From positions 22,042-30,535 of the forward strand of contig DMKD01000035.1 in the NCBI GenBank assembly GCA_003454605.1: a stretch of DNA of 8,494 nucleotides, read 5' to 3'. This document shows, one piece after another, positions 7,070-8,494 of this stretch. The position numbers were made by a program, and so were the translations under genes. The notes beneath the pieces were generated by a model, which saw only the letters and a program-made list of their open reading frames with translations, was not told the DNA's origin and made no database searches. The stretch's first letter is position 1. The number at the start of each line of letters is the position of its first letter. The DNA comes from Spirochaeta sp. (GTDB taxonomy: Bacteria; Spirochaetota; Spirochaetia; UBA9216).

Positions 7070-7552
7070 TCAGGGAAGAAAATCAAGCCTTCTGCCTTTG
7101 CCGAAGGCGGTATCCTGCCAGCTGTCTATATTCAGTTCGATTCGTACAGCAGCACCGGTAGGCATAAGAATGCTTCGATCATCGCTGAGTTCCTGTGCAG
7201 CCCAGCTTAAGCCGTTATTATGTGAAAAAAGAAATACGTCCGAGAACCTCTCATCTATGTCCTGAATGCACTCAAGAATATCTCCCGGTGAAGGGAGGTA
7301 GAGACTCTCCAATTGGAGGATATCTTCAGGGGCAAGACCGCAGCCTGATTCGGAAATAAAGATTTCTGCGGTCTGAAGAGCCCTCTCAGCGGGACTCGAT
7401 ATGATTAAATCGGGCTGAAAGCCAAGAGATGTTAACCGCTCAGTATTCAGACGAGCCTTATCAATCCCCTTCTGTCTCAGCGGACGGTCGTAATCACGGT
7501 ATGATGAATCATGAACCGCTGCCGCATGGCGGATCAGCGTAATATACTTCAA
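7070..7552 (-). CDS. sixA: SixA-type phosphohistidine phosphatase
   Basis: This is a 160-aa histidine-phosphatase-superfamily protein. SixA removes phosphate from phosphohistidine; its E. coli targets include ArcB and the nitrogen PTS. The RHA catalytic motif is at residues 8-10 in LIRHAAAVH, followed by DYDRPLRQKGIDKA (20-33), the SSPAERALQTAE block with R57 (52-63) and the second catalytic His H111 in FSHNNGLS. The length matches the short SixA class rather than phosphoglycerate mutases. The start is TTG (7552-7550): MKYITLIRHA is the canonical N-terminus, and no ATG or GTG fits better. It begins one base after the GNAT stop (TGA, T, TTG), so it is probably co-transcribed and translationally coupled with that gene; a weak GGAG lies about 11 bases upstream. 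The phosphorylated partner is not in the window. Confidence 0.88.
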   Translation of the reverse strand: MKYITLIRHAAAVHDSSYRDYDRPLRQKGIDKARLNTERLTSLGFQPDLIISSPAERALQTAEIFISESGCGLAPEDILQLESLYLPSPGDILECIQDIDERFSDVFLFSHNNGLSWAAQELSDDRSILMPTGAAVRIELNIDSWQDTAFGKGRRLDFLP

Positions 7553-7553
7553 A

Positions 7554-8006
7554 TCAGAGAAGCTCCAGCTTCATCTCCTTTTCGTTACCGTGAAACTCTC
7601 CCGTATCCACAAAGCCGAGGCTCTTGAAAAACCAGGAAGCATTTCCTTTCTCAGGAACATAACAGAGATAGATCTCATTGCAGTCAGGAAGATCTTTAAG
7701 AAAATCAATAACGGTTTCCATAGCCTGGCGGCCGTAACCCTTAGATTGAAAATCCTTGTCTATCATAAATCTCCAGATCTCATAATGAGGAGAATCCGGA
7801 TCAAGATACAGCAGTATAAATCCGACAGCAGTGTTGTCTGCATAGATAGCCCTCATCCATGAGAACCTTGAGAAGTGCGCCTGAGCAATTGATTTTGCGT
7901 TATTTGTAATCAGATGATTCTGACTATCAGAGACTTCAAGTGAAATAATATCCGAAAGTGAATCTTCCGTTATTTCCTGCAGACTTATTTTTACCTTATT
8001 TGCCAT
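7554..8006 (-). CDS. GNAT acetyltransferase, Blt/polyamine type
   Basis: This is a 150-aa acetyl-CoA-dependent N-acetyltransferase of the GNAT fold. Its wording resembles the spermine/spermidine acetyltransferase (Blt-like) branch: NNAKSIAQA (35-43), AVGFILLYLDP (60-70), YEIWRFMID (75-83) and then the acetyl-CoA pyrophosphate-binding loop QSKGYG (87-92). The C-terminal half continues with IYLCYVPEKGNASWFFKSLG (112-131) and ends in the expected strand EMKLEL. Polyamine acetylation is an inference from this resemblance; another amine or antibiotic substrate is possible. The ATG at 8006 has an excellent AAGGAGGG 5 bases upstream, so the start is firm. It precedes sixA with a one-base gap and has its own likely promoter downstream of the HisIE gene. 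Confidence 0.9.
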   Translation of the reverse strand: MANKVKISLQEITEDSLSDIISLEVSDSQNHLITNNAKSIAQAHFSRFSWMRAIYADNTAVGFILLYLDPDSPHYEIWRFMIDKDFQSKGYGRQAMETVIDFLKDLPDCNEIYLCYVPEKGNASWFFKSLGFVDTGEFHGNEKEMKLELL

Positions 8007-8011
8007 TTAAT

Positions 8012-8019
8012 CCCTCCTT
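8012..8019 (-). promoter_or_regulatory. Strong ribosome binding site of the GNAT gene
   Basis: On the minus strand AAGGAGGG precedes the ATG at 8006 by 5 bases, near-perfect complementarity to the 16S rRNA 3' end. It fixes the GNAT start. Confidence 0.8.
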
Positions 8020-8037
8020 GGAATTTTGCAGCATCAA

Positions 8038-8054
8038 CGGTCCGGTGAGGACCG
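8038..8054 (-). other. Small GC-rich hairpin in the GNAT leader
   Basis: CGGTCC (8038-8043) and GGACCG (8049-8054) form a perfect 6-bp stem around a 5-base loop. On the minus strand it lies between the candidate promoter and the ribosome binding site, so it would be in the 5' leader. No T-run follows on either strand, so it is not a convincing intrinsic terminator. Confidence 0.45.
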
Positions 8055-8072
8055 CAGTGTCGGTAATTAATT

Positions 8073-8101
8073 ATTATATCAGGCTCTCCAGTTTAGATCA
8101 C
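8073..8101 (-). promoter_or_regulatory. Candidate sigma-70-type promoter for the GNAT-sixA pair
   Basis: A perfect TATAAT -10 reads on the minus strand at 8078-8073, within an AT-rich patch. A weak -35 (GTGATC, three matches to TTGACA) sits 17 bases upstream at 8101-8096. Transcription would start near 8065, about 60 bases before the GNAT ATG. It lies in the 105-base gap after the HisIE stop, where a new transcription unit is plausible. The same gap shows no intrinsic terminator for the HisIE gene. Confidence 0.42.
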
Positions 8102-8111
8102 CTGTTTTATT

Positions 8112-8494
8112 CTATTCACGGCTTTCTAATTCTTTGAAAATTTCTTCCGGTTTGATATCAGCCGCCGCAAGAAGAACCAGCATATGGTAAATTAAATCAG
8201 AAGCCTCAGAAACGATCTCATCATGATCCTCTGCCAGCAGAAGCTCAATCGCTTCTTCTCCGGTTTTTTTCTTAATTTTCGACATGCCCGAATTGAAAAG
8301 GTGGGTCGTATATGAGCCCTCAGGCATATCTTTCTTCCGCTGCTCGATAACCGCATATAGGCGCTCAATTATCTCTGAGCGGCCGGAGCCGTTAGTCTGA
8401 TGGGGGGGATCATCGGATGAGGGGGTTTCTCCGGCTTCTGTGCTTACGCCGCTCCGCACGACTACCTCATACCAGCCGTTTTTTTCGCGGAATG
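8112..8494 (-). CDS. hisIE: Phosphoribosyl-ATP pyrophosphatase (HisE) domain, probable C-terminal half of bifunctional HisIE; 5' end outside the window
   Basis: HisE hydrolyses phosphoribosyl-ATP to phosphoribosyl-AMP, the second step of histidine biosynthesis; HisI performs the next step. The HisE domain is clear: RLYAVIEQRKKDMPEGSYTT, then SKIKKKTGEEAIELLLA with the metal-binding GEEAIE, then SEASDLIYHMLVLLAAADI, ending LESRE and a TAG stop at 8112-8114. A GTG at 8459 could start a 115-aa protein, but the frame stays open to the window edge and reads FREKNGWYEVVVRSG just before it, which suits the end of a HisI domain (after its CHTG-type motif), and no ribosome binding site precedes the GTG. 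I therefore favour a HisI-HisE fusion with a hydrophilic linker of ~30 residues. That linker is encoded partly by a run of seven C on the coding strand (8402-8408). The HisI assignment is inference since its catalytic part is not visible. Confidence 0.85.
   Translation of the reverse strand, partial: FREKNGWYEVVVRSGVSTEAGETPSSDDPPHQTNGSGRSEIIERLYAVIEQRKKDMPEGSYTTHLFNSGMSKIKKKTGEEAIELLLAEDHDEIVSEASDLIYHMLVLLAAADIKPEEIFKELESRE

Noticed and set aside
7590..7862. Plus-strand open frame opposite the GNAT gene
   Set aside because: Antisense shadow; the minus strand carries conserved GNAT motifs and a strong ribosome binding site.
8038..8054. Hairpin as an intrinsic terminator for the HisIE gene
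   Set aside because: The stem is only 6 bp and is not followed by a T-run on either strand; it also lies downstream of the likely GNAT promoter.
1..8494. Search by eye for CRISPR repeats, tRNA genes, insertion-sequence ends, toxin-antitoxin pairs or phage genes
   Set aside because: No regularly spaced repeats, cloverleaf-like segments, transposase motifs or flanking inverted repeats were found; nearly all sequence is accounted for by recognised coding regions.

Overview
The window reads as an ordinary bacterial chromosome segment, gene-dense, with about 45-48% GC by eye and no RNA gene, insertion sequence, phage gene or CRISPR array visible. The best lineage guess is a spirochaete-like, free-living Gram-negative bacterium. 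This rests on the wording of the UvrC N-terminal half (a DGSKYFGPF block) and on an exported LamG protein next to large cytoplasmic TPR and HDOD proteins. It is an inference from family resemblance; no marker gene in the window proves it.

Layout. Left edge, minus strand: the first ~70% of uvrC (nucleotide excision repair), cut by the window edge. A 68-base divergent intergenic region (1272-1339) separates it from a plus-strand run of four tightly packed genes (1340-7055). These are an exported LamG/fibronectin-III protein, an 809-aa protein with about 14 TPRs and an unusual acidic/proline-rich tail, an HDOD-domain signalling protein with an intact His-Asp motif, and a metallo-beta-lactamase-fold hydrolase. 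The first three overlap by 1 and 8 bases and the fourth follows 22 bases later behind a strong ribosome binding site, so the four are probably one operon. A 14-base gap then meets a convergent minus-strand group: a SixA-type phosphohistidine phosphatase, preceded on its strand by a polyamine-type GNAT acetyltransferase (1-base gap, TTG start). At the right edge is the C-terminal part of what is probably a bifunctional histidine-biosynthesis enzyme, HisIE.

How they may work together. uvrC and hisIE are housekeeping genes. The GNAT and SixA genes look co-transcribed from a promoter just upstream of the GNAT gene. The four-gene plus-strand run is the least ordinary part. It combines a secreted ligand-binding-type protein, a cytoplasmic TPR scaffold with short hydrophobic-acidic motifs and a duplicated C-terminal motif, an HDOD protein and an MBL hydrolase. 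No function is established for this combination. I found no convincing evidence of a defence, mobile or otherwise wholly new system; the TPR protein tail and the operon arrangement are the points worth a second look.
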